Origin: Acidobacteriota bacterium
GTDB lineage: Bacteria > Acidobacteriota > Blastocatellia > UBA7656
Length of the DNA stretch: 64,000 bases
Assembly: GCA_040754075.1 (NCBI GenBank)
Contig: JBFMDH010000008.1
Span: 135,410 to 199,409 of the forward strand
Reading direction: 5' to 3'
Under the pieces are notes generated by a model. The model made no database searches. It was not told where the DNA came from and saw nothing but the letters and a program-made list of their open reading frames with translations. Below, in pieces: positions 17,220 through 25,922 of this stretch (positions within the stretch are counted from its first letter, which is position 1; each line of letters starts with the position of its first letter). Both the position numbers and the translations under genes were made by a program.

Positions 17220-18276
17220 CTGTGCGAATTTGTTTCGGGACAGTCGGCGCTTTCACTTCTTCGCGAACCGTAGCGCGTCCATCTTCATTAAAGCGACCAA
17301 AAATCATTTTGCCTGCCGTGGTCTGCAAAACCGAGGTCACTGCGACATCAACGTTCTTGCCAATCATCCGGCGTGCGTTATCAATGACAACCATCGTGCC
17401 ATCATCCAAGTAGGCAACTCCTTGATTATACTCCTTGCCCTCTTTCATGACATAGACGCGCATGAGTTCGCCCGGCAGCACTACAGGCTTTAAGGCATTC
17501 GCCAGTTCGTTGATATTGAGCACCTGAACGCCCCTGAGTTGTGCGACTTTATTCAGGTTGAAATCGTTGGTGACGATTTTACCTTCAATCTGTTTGGCAA
17601 GCTCGATCAGTTTATGGTCAACTTCGCGAACATCCGGGTAATCGGCTTCACTGATGACAATTTCAAAGGTGCCTTTTTTCTTTTGCAGGCGTTGCAGAAT
17701 GTCGAGTCCGCGTCGCCCGCGATTGCGTTTATTGGAATCGGCGCTGTCGGCAATCTGCTGTAATTCTTTAAGGACGAATTGCGGAATAACCAGAGTGCCC
17801 GCCAGGAATCCTGTATCGGCAATGTCGGCGACCCGACCATCGATGATGACCGAGGTATCCAAAATCAAGGGCGCGGCTTTGCCCTGTCCCTTTTCAACAA
17901 AGATGCCGCCAAGCGCAGACAAATCGAGATAATCGCCTTTGACGGCTCCCACAACCAGACCGACATAAGCCATGATTAGGGTGATGGCAACGGTTAAAAA
18001 TGATTTGAACTCTTCGGAAATAGAATGTTGTAAGGAGATGATCCAGCAAATTAGAGTCGCACCCGCGATGCCGAGAATCGAACCCACTGCCCCTCCGATG
18101 AGTGTTTTCAAACTGGCTTTTCGGATACGGGCTTCAAAGAAAATAATCGCCAGCGCAATGATTGCGCCTGTGGCGACCGAAGAAGTCTGTGAGCCGTTAA
18201 TGGGTTTAAGAAAGTAGCCGGCGCCCACGAGTGCAACGATGAAGACGATACGAATAATAGTAACATCGAATCGCAT
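17212..18276 (-). CDS. YacL-type membrane PIN-TRAM domain protein
   Basis: 354 aa. Four N-terminal membrane helices (about 1-115) are followed by a PIN nuclease-like domain (LILDTSVIIDGRVADI with the first acidic site; VLKELQQIADSADS; VDHKLIELA; KIVTNDFNLNKVAQ) and a C-terminal TRAM domain (about 265-335, GVAYLDDGTMVVIDNARRMIG). This is the YacL family, commonly encoded beside ispD. PIN domains are metal-dependent RNases, and TRAM binds RNA. The true substrate is unknown. A strong GGAGGT lies 6 bases before the ATG. It heads the yacL-ispD-ispF cluster. Confidence 0.9.
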   Translation of the reverse strand: MRFDVTIIRIVFIVALVGAGYFLKPINGSQTSSVATGAIIALAIIFFEARIRKASLKTLIGGAVGSILGIAGATLICWIISLQHSISEEFKSFLTVAITLIMAYVGLVVGAVKGDYLDLSALGGIFVEKGQGKAAPLILDTSVIIDGRVADIADTGFLAGTLVIPQFVLKELQQIADSADSNKRNRGRRGLDILQRLQKKKGTFEIVISEADYPDVREVDHKLIELAKQIEGKIVTNDFNLNKVAQLRGVQVLNINELANALKPVVLPGELMRVYVMKEGKEYNQGVAYLDDGTMVVIDNARRMIGKNVDVAVTSVLQTTAGKMIFGRFNEDGRATVREEVKAPTVPKQIRTGE

Positions 18277-18819
18277 TGAGACCTCCGTTCGTCAAACAAC
18301 CGCCTTCGGACATTGAGGTTTTGTGCCCCAGAGCGGTAGTTGGGTGACAAGATGAAAATTTAGGGGTCGAAAGACAGAGGTCAGATTTATTTATGATGAG
18401 AAGTAATCCTGAAGGAATGAATATTACTTATGAGAAGTGAGGAATACTTTTCAAAGAACCTAAAAACAGAAATCTCCTAACCCCTGAATTCGTCATTACG
18501 TTATCTGTCACTGAAATTAAATTGTTAAAGAACCGGTGTGGTTCATAGACCACCATTTCTTCCACAGCAAAATTATCCTGAAGCGAACTGTCCTGCTTAG
18601 ATAAACCCAAATCCTTCAGGGTTCAGATAAAGACGCGCTTTTCAGCAGATAAGAATTTTTTCTGAAATCGCGTTGACGGGCTAAAACTGCCGGTTTTGTC
18701 GGAGCGTTTGGTCTCCAAACATCCCCATTATAGCCAAAAATAAAAGTTTTTCTATCTGATTTAAACATTGTCTGAAAACAATTTTCTGTCTGCTCCGGCA
18801 AGCCTGCAACTTTTTCAGT
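18277..18819. other. Intergenic region with no clear feature
   Basis: 543 bases upstream of the PIN-TRAM gene and downstream of the MocR gene. It is AT-rich with several short ORFs, none with a convincing protein or ribosome site. A weak hairpin (GGTGTGGTTCATAGACCACC near 18534) is visible. The promoter of the isp cluster should be here, but I cannot place it with confidence. Confidence 0.35.
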
Positions 18820-20340
18820 TTAATTGGATTTCCGAACGCTTTGCGGTTTGTTCGCCCGCGATAAAAGCTCTGCCAATTTTCTAACCGCGGCGCGCAGTTG
18901 TTTCTCATTGTATCCGGCATATCCCATCAATAACCCCGCGGGTCTTGGGTAGCGTAGGCAAAGCGAAGATAAAGATTGCGCGTAGATGCCCGCTTTAGCG
19001 ATGAAGTTTTCGACGGATTGGTCACTTAATCCGCCTTGCAACCAGCCAATCACATGCATTCCCGCATCGTGTGATTGGGCTTCAATCAACCCATTCAGAT
19101 TACGTTGAATGGCATCAAGAAGGATTTCCTGCCGTTCGCGATAGAGCATACGCATCCGCCGCAGATGTCTGTGAAAATGTCCTTCGTTGATAAAATCGGC
19201 AACCACTGCCTGATCAATCGATGGGGTAAACCGGCTCTGAATATTTCGTAAACGTGTGAAGGCATCAATCAGGTCGGGAGGCGCGACCACATAGCCAATC
19301 CTCAGCGCAGGGAATAACACTTTACTGAAGGTGCCAATATAAATCACCCGCCCCTCTTTATCCAACCCTTGCAAGGCAGCAAGCGGACGCCCGGCATAAC
19401 GGTATTCGCTATCGTAATCGTCTTCGATAATCCAGGCTCCTGCGCGTGAAGCCCATTCGAGAAGCGCCAGCCTGCGCGTCAAACTCATGGTGACGCCGAG
19501 CGGGTATTGATGCGAGGGCGAAACGTAAACCAGTTTGGCTTTCGCCGAAAGCTTGATGGCTTCATTGACATCAAAGCCTTCATCGTCAACCGGCACCGGA
19601 ACCAGTTTAGCCCCGGTACTGATTAATGCTGAACGCGCGCCCAGATAACCCGGGTCTTCAATCCAGGCGGTGTCTTCGGCATTGAGCAGTAATCGGGCGC
19701 TGATGTCCAAACCTTGTTGCGCTCCGGCGATGATAATCACCTGCTCGGGTTCACAACGAACCGCCCGTGACGCTCGCAGATAATCGGCAATCGCTTCTCT
19801 TAAAGGGCTGTAGCCGGCGGCATCGTTATAGGTCAACAGTTCAAGCGGCGGCTTGCGCCAATGTTTGGTTAATAAATTTGCCCATATTTTCTTGGGAAAT
19901 TCAGCAAGCGCAGGCGTCCCGTGACGAAACGGTTTAACGGTAGCTTGATTTGACAAAGCATCTGACGCCAACGGCTTGGTCAATTTTGCCCCGAAATCCG
20001 ATAATGCCCGCCCGCGTTTGGATACCGCTACAACCTTGGATTTTTTCTGCGTCGTAAACAGCATGTCATCGGGGAGCGAATGGGAAACAAAGGTGCCCGC
20101 GCCGACCTGCCCTTCGAGGTAACCTTCGGCAAGCAGTTGTTCAAAGGCATTCAAGACGGTGTTGCGCGACACGCCGAGTTCTGCGGCGAGTTCTCTGGTC
20201 GATTGCAAACGGGTTCCGGCTTGTAGTTGTCCCGAAAGGATGGCTTTTCGCAACCAATCATAAAGTTGCCGGTATAACGGAATTGGCGATTCGCTACTCA
20301 GTGCGAACGTGACCGGTAAGGCTGTGGCGCTTTTAGACAT
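18820..20340 (-). CDS. MocR/PdxR-type regulator (GntR plus aminotransferase fold)
   Basis: 506 aa. A GntR winged-helix domain (about 15-85: PLYRQLYDWLRKAILSGQL, STRELAAELGVSRNTVLNAF) is fused to a type I aminotransferase-like domain (about 125-490). The PLP-Lys region is GTFSKVLFPALRIGYVVAP, and IIEDDYDSEYRYAGRPLAAL is the family hallmark. MocR regulators sense PLP or amino-acid aldimines and often control the gene next to them. It is divergent from the flavin split-barrel gene, with a 106-base shared region that contains a direct repeat. Confidence 0.92.
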   Translation of the reverse strand: MSKSATALPVTFALSSESPIPLYRQLYDWLRKAILSGQLQAGTRLQSTRELAAELGVSRNTVLNAFEQLLAEGYLEGQVGAGTFVSHSLPDDMLFTTQKKSKVVAVSKRGRALSDFGAKLTKPLASDALSNQATVKPFRHGTPALAEFPKKIWANLLTKHWRKPPLELLTYNDAAGYSPLREAIADYLRASRAVRCEPEQVIIIAGAQQGLDISARLLLNAEDTAWIEDPGYLGARSALISTGAKLVPVPVDDEGFDVNEAIKLSAKAKLVYVSPSHQYPLGVTMSLTRRLALLEWASRAGAWIIEDDYDSEYRYAGRPLAALQGLDKEGRVIYIGTFSKVLFPALRIGYVVAPPDLIDAFTRLRNIQSRFTPSIDQAVVADFINEGHFHRHLRRMRMLYRERQEILLDAIQRNLNGLIEAQSHDAGMHVIGWLQGGLSDQSVENFIAKAGIYAQSLSSLCLRYPRPAGLLMGYAGYNEKQLRAAVRKLAELLSRANKPQSVRKSN

Positions 20341-20353
20341 GGAAATTTGACCT

Positions 20354-20388
20354 TGAAAATTGGCACCATCACTTTATCTGAAAATGGC
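20354..20388. promoter_or_regulatory. Possible MocR operator: direct repeat
   Basis: TGAAAATTGGC (20354-20364) and TGAAAATGGC (20379-20388) are direct repeats offset by 25 bases in the divergent MocR/flavin-protein region, just upstream of the plus-strand -35. MocR factors typically bind direct repeats at such distances, so this is a candidate operator. Confidence 0.4.
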
Positions 20389-20390
20389 TC

Positions 20391-20418
20391 TTGTCGCCAT
20401 ACCAATTTGTTTTACAAT
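20391..20418 (+). promoter_or_regulatory. Promoter of the flavin split-barrel gene
   Basis: TTGTCG (20391-20396) and TACAAT (20413-20418) are separated by 16 bases. The predicted start would lie about 20 bases before the ATG at 20447, and the ribosome site AAAGGAGAA is at 20431-20439. Confidence 0.5.
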
Positions 20419-20446
20419 CCATGCGTTTGCAAAGGAGAATTATTTG

Positions 20447-21103
20447 ATGGAACGAATAGAACCGACCTCAAGAACCACAGTAAAACGTCTGCCCAAACGC
20501 GGCGAATATGACCGGGAAAAGATTAATGCAATCCTTGATGAAGGGTTTGTCTGTCACGTCGGCTTCGTTGTTGAGGGGCAACCGTTCGTCATCCCGACGG
20601 GCTATGCGCGGGTTGATGACCAACTCTACATCCACGGTTCGGCGGCAAGCCGTATGCTCAAAAATTTAAGCGAAGGCATCGAGGTTTGTGTAACCGTGAC
20701 CTTGATAGACGGATTGGTATTGGCGCGTTCGGCATTTCATCATTCGTTCAATTATCGTTCGGTGGTAGTATTTGGCAAAGCCAGCCTTGTTGAAAACGAA
20801 AAGGAAAAGCTGGCAGCGTTGCGCGCCTTTACCAATCACATTGTGCCAAGTCGATGGGAAGCGGTTCGCGAACCCAATGAAAGCGAGATGCGAATCACCA
20901 CCGTACTGAGGATTCCATTAACCGAGGCGTCGGCAAAAATTCGCACGGGACCACCGATTGATGATGAAGCGGATTACGATTTGAATGTCTGGGCAGGGGT
21001 TGTGCCTTTAAGTTTACAAACCGGCGACCCAATCGTTGATGAACGCCTGAAATCGGGAATTGCCATTCCTGATGAAGTTCGTAATTACCATCGCGCCAAA
21101 TAA
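20447..21103 (+). CDS. Pyridoxamine 5'-phosphate oxidase-like flavin split-barrel protein
   Basis: 218 aa. The fold shows as VCHVGFVVEGQPFVIPTGYARVDDQLYIHGSAASRML followed by VCVTVTLIDGLVLARSAFHHSFNYRSVVVFG, which is typical of the NimA/PNPOx-like split barrel. Members bind FMN or F420 or haem and reduce or bind small molecules; the substrate here is unknown. The ATG at 20447 is fixed by AAAGGAGAA 8 bases upstream, whereas the longer ORF has none. It is divergent from a MocR regulator and followed 43 bases later by a GNAT gene, so the two likely form a PLP-regulated operon. Confidence 0.88.
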   Translation: MERIEPTSRTTVKRLPKRGEYDREKINAILDEGFVCHVGFVVEGQPFVIPTGYARVDDQLYIHGSAASRMLKNLSEGIEVCVTVTLIDGLVLARSAFHHSFNYRSVVVFGKASLVENEKEKLAALRAFTNHIVPSRWEAVREPNESEMRITTVLRIPLTEASAKIRTGPPIDDEADYDLNVWAGVVPLSLQTGDPIVDERLKSGIAIPDEVRNYHRAK

Positions 21104-21146
21104 GCAATGATGGAGTAAAGAAAAAAAATCGAAGGAGAGCCACACA

Positions 21147-21566
21147 ATGAGTCAGATCACCTATCGCTATGGTAATGATTTGAATGTTGATGAAGTGATT
21201 GAATTTTTGCAGGCTTCAACCCTGGGTGAGCGAAGACCGATTGATGACCAAGCGATTATCTCGGACATGATTCGACATGGAAATTTAACCGTGACCGCGT
21301 GGGATGGCGATTTGCTGGTCGGGTTTGCCCGCACGCTGACGGATTTTTCTTATTGTGGGTATATGTCGGATTTGGCAGTTCGTGAAAGTTATCAACGTTC
21401 AGGCATCGGTGTAGCGTTGATTCAAAAGACGCGAGAAAAAATGGGGGCGCGTTCAACCCTGATTTTGTTAGCTGCGCCGAAAGCCGTCAATTACTATCCG
21501 AAAATCGGGTTTACCCAACCCGATAGCGCCTGGATATTAAAAGCCAATGACCCATTTCCTCTATAG
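21147..21566 (+). CDS. GNAT-family N-acetyltransferase
   Basis: 139 aa. The GNAT core is clear: LLVGFARTLTDFSYCGYMSDLAV, the acetyl-CoA loop ESYQRSGIGVALI (motif A, R-x-x-G-I-G), and AAPKAVNYYPKIGF at the end. It transfers an acetyl group from acetyl-CoA to an unknown amine. GAAGGAGAG lies 8 bases before the ATG. It is downstream of the flavin protein and probably in the same transcript. Confidence 0.88.
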   Translation: MSQITYRYGNDLNVDEVIEFLQASTLGERRPIDDQAIISDMIRHGNLTVTAWDGDLLVGFARTLTDFSYCGYMSDLAVRESYQRSGIGVALIQKTREKMGARSTLILLAAPKAVNYYPKIGFTQPDSAWILKANDPFPL

Positions 21567-21729
21567 CGGTTTGCAATACGATTTAATAAGTTGAACAATC
21601 GCTCTTTGACCGCTCACTCAACAGAGGCTGAGTAAATTCATTGGCAAACTGCAATAAATAAAAACCTCTCACACCAGGAGTGCATGAATCGGTTGCTTCA
21701 TTCAATGCGAGTCATTGTAAAACCGACAT

Positions 21730-23016
21730 TCAGTTTGAACTCTCAAGTGATGCTGAAACCAGCGAGGGAATCGCCACAAACCACGCGCTTAGTCCTAAAA
21801 CCGCGACGATTGCTGCCAGGAGATAAAATATCATCGCGTATGAGCCGGTTTGCGTGACACATTTGGCAAGCAGTAAAGGACCGATTGCCGAAGCCAGTAC
21901 CGTGAGGGCTTGCGCTGCCCCTTGAATCTTTCCTAAATGCGCTCGCCCGTAAGTCTGGCTCCAGAAGGCAAAGAAGATGACGATGACAAATCCGCCTGCC
22001 ATGCCCATGACCAGCGCATAAAAAAAGACATGAGTTTGGCTTTGCAGATGTGGCAAAGCCAAAAGCGAACTTGCCAAAAGACCCATTGCTACGGCGAGCA
22101 GTCGCCGCATTGACCACTTTGATGTGAGCCAGCCGCCAAGAAAATTACCTGCCAGAGCCGTTAGTGCAGTAATCACCAGCGTGCGATAGTAGGTCGAAGC
22201 ATCAAATCCGCGCTCGGCAAGAATGGATTCGTTAAACAAGGCGATACCCGAAGCGATTAAACCATAAACCGAACTCGATAAAGCGAAGACCCAAAAGGCG
22301 GGCGTCGCCAGTGCTTCCCGTAAAGTAAAACCGGCTTTTTCATTTTCAACAGGGTTCTGATTTCTATTTTCGCCATCAAGTTTAAGCCCGATGGATTCCG
22401 GTGTGCGACGCACCAGTAACCAACTCGCAGGCGTCAGCGCCAGCAATAACGCCAGACCGATTTCTGCCCAGGCAACCCGCCAGCCATTGCGGCTAATGAC
22501 TGTACCGACGACCGGAAAAGCAATCATAAAACCGATGCTTAATAAAACCGTGTAAATCGCCATTGCCAGATTGATGCGGCGCACAAACCATTGTCCGACG
22601 ATGGTGATGCTCACAACCGAAAGCGCGCTCTGCCCGAAGCCGCGTGTCAAGGTAATCAAGACGGCGAGCAGAATTACACTTTGAATATTACTCATGGTGA
22701 GGACAACGGCGCTCAGGAATAGAGAAACGGTTGTCAGCACGACGCGGCTGCCGAACCGATCAACCAGTCGCCCGATGCCTATACAAAAAAGCGCGCCGAT
22801 GAGCGTTGCCCAGAGATTGATTTGCGCAAAAACCAGACGATCCAGGCGCAATTCGTTAAGCAACGGCTCGGTAATCAGTCCGAGTCCCTGCGTTCGCCCC
22901 GGAAGCGTGCCAACCATTGCGAGCGCGGCAACAGATAAATTCACCCAACCATAATAGAAGGGCAAGCGAGTGGGGCGAAGGGGTCGCGCGGAAAGTTCCG
23001 CCGGTAAAGAGTTCAT
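21730..23016 (-). CDS. MFS transporter
   Basis: 428 aa with twelve predicted helices. The start region FYYGWVNLSVAALAMVGTLPGRTQG resembles the oxalate/formate-antiporter-like group of MFS carriers. The motif A-type loop GRLVDRFGSR lies between helices 2 and 3, and a long central loop (LKLDGENRNQNPVENE) separates the halves. The substrate is unknown. The ATG at 23016 with AAGGAA is preferred to a TTG at 23019. The gene starts 32 bases after the stop of the membrane protein gene on the same strand, so an operon is likely. Confidence 0.88.
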   Translation of the reverse strand: MNSLPAELSARPLRPTRLPFYYGWVNLSVAALAMVGTLPGRTQGLGLITEPLLNELRLDRLVFAQINLWATLIGALFCIGIGRLVDRFGSRVVLTTVSLFLSAVVLTMSNIQSVILLAVLITLTRGFGQSALSVVSITIVGQWFVRRINLAMAIYTVLLSIGFMIAFPVVGTVISRNGWRVAWAEIGLALLLALTPASWLLVRRTPESIGLKLDGENRNQNPVENEKAGFTLREALATPAFWVFALSSSVYGLIASGIALFNESILAERGFDASTYYRTLVITALTALAGNFLGGWLTSKWSMRRLLAVAMGLLASSLLALPHLQSQTHVFFYALVMGMAGGFVIVIFFAFWSQTYGRAHLGKIQGAAQALTVLASAIGPLLLAKCVTQTGSYAMIFYLLAAIVAVLGLSAWFVAIPSLVSASLESSN

Positions 23017-23047
23017 CAAAACGATTCCTTAGATTTGGTGTCGGTAT

Positions 23048-23584
23048 TCAATGGTCACCTGTTTGGCGCATTGGCTGGTACGATGTTCGACTCGTTGAAG
23101 TCAACCACCACAGCAAGCATAACGTGAAGCAAAGCCCAAGTCCAAGCCAGCGCACGATGCCGCTCGCAAAAACCACCGTGGCATTGAAAATGATAAAGAG
23201 CAGAAAGACCTGCCAGACAACCGCTAAAAGTTTCGGGCGCGCGTGGTAAGTGTCAAGCCCGCGCCACCACCAGATTACATCAATCAGCCAGCCCAACATA
23301 AACGCATAGTTGACGTATAACCCGCCGCCCCAATTCCATCCAAAGATTTCTGCGGTCTGTCTGGCAGTCTCTTGATAAACCGCATCCTGACTCCAATGAT
23401 GATAAAGGTGATAGGCGAAGCCAACATGAACGACCAAAGTAATGAAGGCGAAGGTGTAGAGGTATCTGGCAAACCTATCCCATTTTTGCCTTCCGCGAGA
23501 GAGGCAATAGGTCGCGCCGCTCAGAGCAAATCCGCTGAGGGAAAGCCAAATCCATAGCTTGGTTAAAAATTCTTCTCGACTCAT
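23048..23584 (-). CDS. Five-helix membrane protein, unknown
   Basis: 178 aa with about five hydrophobic helices (LWIWLSLSGFALSGATYCL, TFAFITLVVHVGFAYHLYHHW, LYVNYAFMLGWLIDVIWWW, VFLLFIIFNATVVFASGIV, LGLCFTLCLLWWLT). His and Trp residues cluster at helix ends (FAYHLYHHW, IDVIWWWRG). I do not recognise a named family. It lies upstream of the MFS gene in the same orientation. Confidence 0.7.
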   Translation of the reverse strand: MSREEFLTKLWIWLSLSGFALSGATYCLSRGRQKWDRFARYLYTFAFITLVVHVGFAYHLYHHWSQDAVYQETARQTAEIFGWNWGGGLYVNYAFMLGWLIDVIWWWRGLDTYHARPKLLAVVWQVFLLFIIFNATVVFASGIVRWLGLGLCFTLCLLWWLTSTSRTSYQPMRQTGDH

Positions 23585-23691
23585 GAATCAGGTGAGTGGT
23601 TCGCTTTTGAATTCGCTCGGCTGGCGTCTTACGCAGAAAAGATTATTCCAAATACCGGAACCGAAAGAAAAGAAAAATGGGAGATTAATCA

Positions 23692-23725
23692 ACATAGGGA
23701 TGTCTTTTAAAAGACACCCCTATGT
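23692..23725. terminator. Loopless palindrome, probable terminator
   Basis: A 34-base near-perfect palindrome with one A/C mismatch pair: ACATAGGG, a mismatch, TGTCTTTT joined to AAAAGACA, a mismatch, CCCTATGT. It lies 35 bases downstream of the metallophosphoesterase stop on the minus strand. There is no clear T-run. Confidence 0.55.
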
Positions 23726-23759
23726 TCGCCGAAAAGGTGATTCGCGAAATTGATAAGGT

Positions 23760-24647
23760 TTATCCCTGCTGAATGATGCCGCTATCGATTAGCTGACCGG
23801 GTTCGCTGATTGCCTTAAAGCTGATTTGCTTATCGTCAATTTCCATGACCATGAAGTGATTGTCTTCGTCATAGCTGACTTCGCGAAACGGGCTTTTCAA
23901 ATCGACATCGCCGCGACGACATTTGCCGCCGGCTCCGGTAACGAAATATTGAATGCCTTGTTGGGTTTTGGTGCGTTCATAAATATGGTCGTGACCCGAT
24001 AACACGACGCTCACGCCGTAACGTGTAAACAACGGTTCGAGTTTTTTTCTAAGTCCGGTGTCCGACCCGTGACGTTTGCCGGAAGAATAAATCGGATGGT
24101 GAAGCGTGGCAATTTTCCATCGCGCTTTGGAATTGCGCAGCGAAGTTTCCAGCCAGTTGGCTTGCGTCGCATCGTAATCGGTTGAATCGATCATAAAAAA
24201 GTCCGCAAGCCCCGCGCCTTTTTCCAGCTTATAAAAATTCATCCCGCCCATATTGAACAGCGGATACTGGCATTGATCCTGGCGGCCTTCCCGAACATCG
24301 TGATTGCCGAGCACCGCGTAAAATTTGATTTTTTGTTTGACCAGTTCGGAAAAGGGTTGTTCAAAACATTTTGCGAAATAACGTCCGCTGCCGTTCGGGT
24401 AGACGTTATCGCCTGCTGAAATCACAAAATCGAGCGCCGAGCTTTGATGCGCCGTAATCAGTTGTTTTGCGGTATTAATCGCGTCTGTGTCACCGGTTCC
24501 CCAATCGCCGATAACTGCAAATCGCAGTTTATCCTTAACCGGCGAACAGAAAACCGATGAAGGTTTAATTAATGTTCCCGCCGAAAGTGCCGCAATGGAA
24601 AGCAAAGCCTGCCGTCGCGTCATTAGTCTGCTTTTATTGTCATTCAT
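23760..24647 (-). CDS. Exported metallophosphoesterase (purple-acid-phosphatase-like)
   Basis: 295 aa from the ATG at 24647, which has AGGATG just upstream. The N-terminus MTRRQALLSIAALSAGTL is a Tat-like signal. All five calcineurin-like metal motifs are present in order: IGDWG (Asp), SAGDNVYPNG, LGNHDVREG, LHHPIYSSGKRH and LSGHDHIYER. It hydrolyses phosphate esters with two metals, probably in the periplasm. The extended SGKRHG and HIYERT surroundings fit acid-phosphatase-like members. It follows the PepSY-like gene by 32 bases on the same strand. Confidence 0.9.
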   Translation of the reverse strand: MNDNKSRLMTRRQALLSIAALSAGTLIKPSSVFCSPVKDKLRFAVIGDWGTGDTDAINTAKQLITAHQSSALDFVISAGDNVYPNGSGRYFAKCFEQPFSELVKQKIKFYAVLGNHDVREGRQDQCQYPLFNMGGMNFYKLEKGAGLADFFMIDSTDYDATQANWLETSLRNSKARWKIATLHHPIYSSGKRHGSDTGLRKKLEPLFTRYGVSVVLSGHDHIYERTKTQQGIQYFVTGAGGKCRRGDVDLKSPFREVSYDEDNHFMVMEIDDKQISFKAISEPGQLIDSGIIQQG

Positions 24648-24679
24648 ATTACACATCCTATCTCTCATTATTTTGGTTT

Positions 24680-25156
24680 TTACTCCTTGATGATTTGGCC
24701 GTTGGTATCGACCTTGAACTCTTGCGATTTTTTGCCACTTTTGATGTGGGCTTCGTAGGCGACGAGCTGTCCGTTTTTGGTGATTGATTCGACCATAACG
24801 ATTTTGCCGCGTCCTGCCTGTTTTTCGATTTCGCTTTTAACTGCTGAGGGAAGTGAATCCAATGCCACCTCTTCTTCTATTTCAACAACTGCTCCGTTGG
24901 CATCAATCAACACATCTTTATGATGCCCGTCGATTTTCATGCCAACTTCATAAAATATCTGCCCATGCTCTTTTTCCTGCGATAGTTCAATGACGGTTGC
25001 GCCTTTGCTTTGTTCGGCAATGGTTTGTTGAACGGCTTTGGGCAGGTTCTTCATCTTGACGCGCTTTTCATCAGCCTGGGTCAATACCGATAAAGCCATC
25101 AGAAATGCCAGACAAAAACAGATGACCCCCATCAGGTTTTTTAAGCTGAGTTTCAT
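24680..25156 (-). CDS. PepSY-like exported protein
   Basis: 158 aa with a signal peptide (1-29). There are two PepSY-like units: MKNLPKAVQQTIAEQSKGA with IFYEVGMKIDGHHKDVLIDANGAV, and LDSLPSAVKSEIEKQAGRG with VAYEAHIKSGKKSQEFKVDTNGQI. Each ends in a (V/I)DxNG turn. Such periplasmic modules are thought to bind or inhibit partners. The partner is unknown. It lies upstream of the metallophosphoesterase gene. Confidence 0.82.
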   Translation of the reverse strand: MKLSLKNLMGVICFCLAFLMALSVLTQADEKRVKMKNLPKAVQQTIAEQSKGATVIELSQEKEHGQIFYEVGMKIDGHHKDVLIDANGAVVEIEEEVALDSLPSAVKSEIEKQAGRGKIVMVESITKNGQLVAYEAHIKSGKKSQEFKVDTNGQIIKE

Positions 25157-25539
25157 ATTCGTTCTCCGGTTGGTGAGGTTTGTTGTGCTCGCATCTATTC
25201 GCGGATAGCGCGCTTGATTTTATTGGTTACGATAAATGCACGGAAGATGAATAAAAATGTGTGACGGGCTTTGCGCCGCGCCGCATTCTTAATTTTGTTC
25301 GTTGAATTAAATTTTCACTGACGGTGAAAACTTGCTCTCCGAAATTATAAAATCTCAAAAATTTCAGGTGGTTGTCAAAGGCGATTATTAAATTCTTACA
25401 AGAAGCGGCACCTGCACTGACAAGATTTGTAAGTTGAAACGATCTTGTAAAAATGCAACGTTGAAATTAAAGCACTTATCTTGCTCACTCATCTGGCACA
25501 CGCATTGCCAATATCAACGGCGTAGCTTAGAAAGATACA
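25157..25539. other. Intergenic region upstream of the candidate small RNA
   Basis: A 383-base AT-rich gap. There is a 7-bp inverted repeat, ACAAGAT (25420-25426) with ATCTTGT (25442-25448), and a related TTACAAG at 25397-25403 that could pair alternatively with CTTGTAA. No ORF looks real. The promoter of the RNA at 25540 should be here; I cannot fix it. Confidence 0.35.
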
Positions 25540-25650
25540 CGGTGACCAAGGCAACGGGGGCTGCGTTGGTCATCGTAAATTTCTATAAGAAGCGACAGAC
25601 AGAAGAAAAAATAGGGATGATGCAACGGGGGCTGTGTCATCCCTTTTTTA
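25540..25650 (+). ncRNA. Candidate small RNA: two hairpins with one shared loop
   Basis: Hairpin 1: GGTGACCAA (25541-25549) pairs with TTGGTCATC (25566-25574). Inside it GCA pairs with TGC and leaves the loop ACGGGGGC (25554-25561). Hairpin 2: GGGATGA (25614-25620) pairs with TCATCCC (25637-25643). Its inner stem also presents the loop ACGGGGGC (25625-25632), and it is followed by six T. The outer stems differ completely in sequence but both pair, which is what a conserved structure shows. Hairpin 2 also works as an intrinsic terminator. It does not overlap a plausible ORF. No known RNA family is claimed. Confidence 0.6.
25614..25649 (+). terminator. Intrinsic terminator (second hairpin)
   Basis: A GC-rich 7-bp stem, GGGATGA with TCATCCC, is followed directly by TTTTTT. 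It ends the candidate RNA on the plus strand. No coding gene on the plus strand lies close upstream, which supports an independent short transcript. Confidence 0.7.
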
Positions 25651-25874
25651 ATTTCTCACCAATGATTTTTTCCCGCCGCAGGTGAACCATAAGCTCATAA
25701 AATGAAAATCAATTGAAACGGCAAATGAATGAGCAACCCGACCGGATTGAATCCAGGGAACAGTTGCGAACCGGCGCTCATATAAATGATTGACCCCGGA
25801 GCCAACTATAAAAAGGCAGCGCAGGTAATATGAAGGCAGTTTTGAGTTTGTTCATTTGGGCTTTGTCAGTTTGA

Positions 25875-25904
25875 TTGACAACTTCCTCAATTGTCTCGAA
25901 TAAT
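25875..25904 (+). promoter_or_regulatory. Promoter of the toxin-antitoxin pair
   Basis: TTGACA (25875-25880) and AATAAT (25899-25904) have an 18-base spacer. A small inverted repeat, GACAA (25877-25881) with TTGTC (25891-25895), overlaps it and could be an autoregulatory site. The leader to the ATG at 25923 would be only about 12 bases. Confidence 0.4.
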
Positions 25905-25922
25905 CTCTCACGGAGAAACTTT

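Noticed and set aside
18428-18610. 60-aa minus-strand frame between the PIN-TRAM and MocR genes
   Set aside because: No ribosome site, no domain, in a noncoding AT-rich stretch.
21566-21654. Possible degenerate inverted-repeat element (GCGGTTTGCAAT with GGCAAACTGC)
   Set aside because: Too many mismatches and no target duplication.
25540-25650. Guanidine-II riboswitch
   Set aside because: The two-hairpin layout is similar, but the conserved GG-ACGR-CC hairpin ends are absent and the following gene is far and unrelated.
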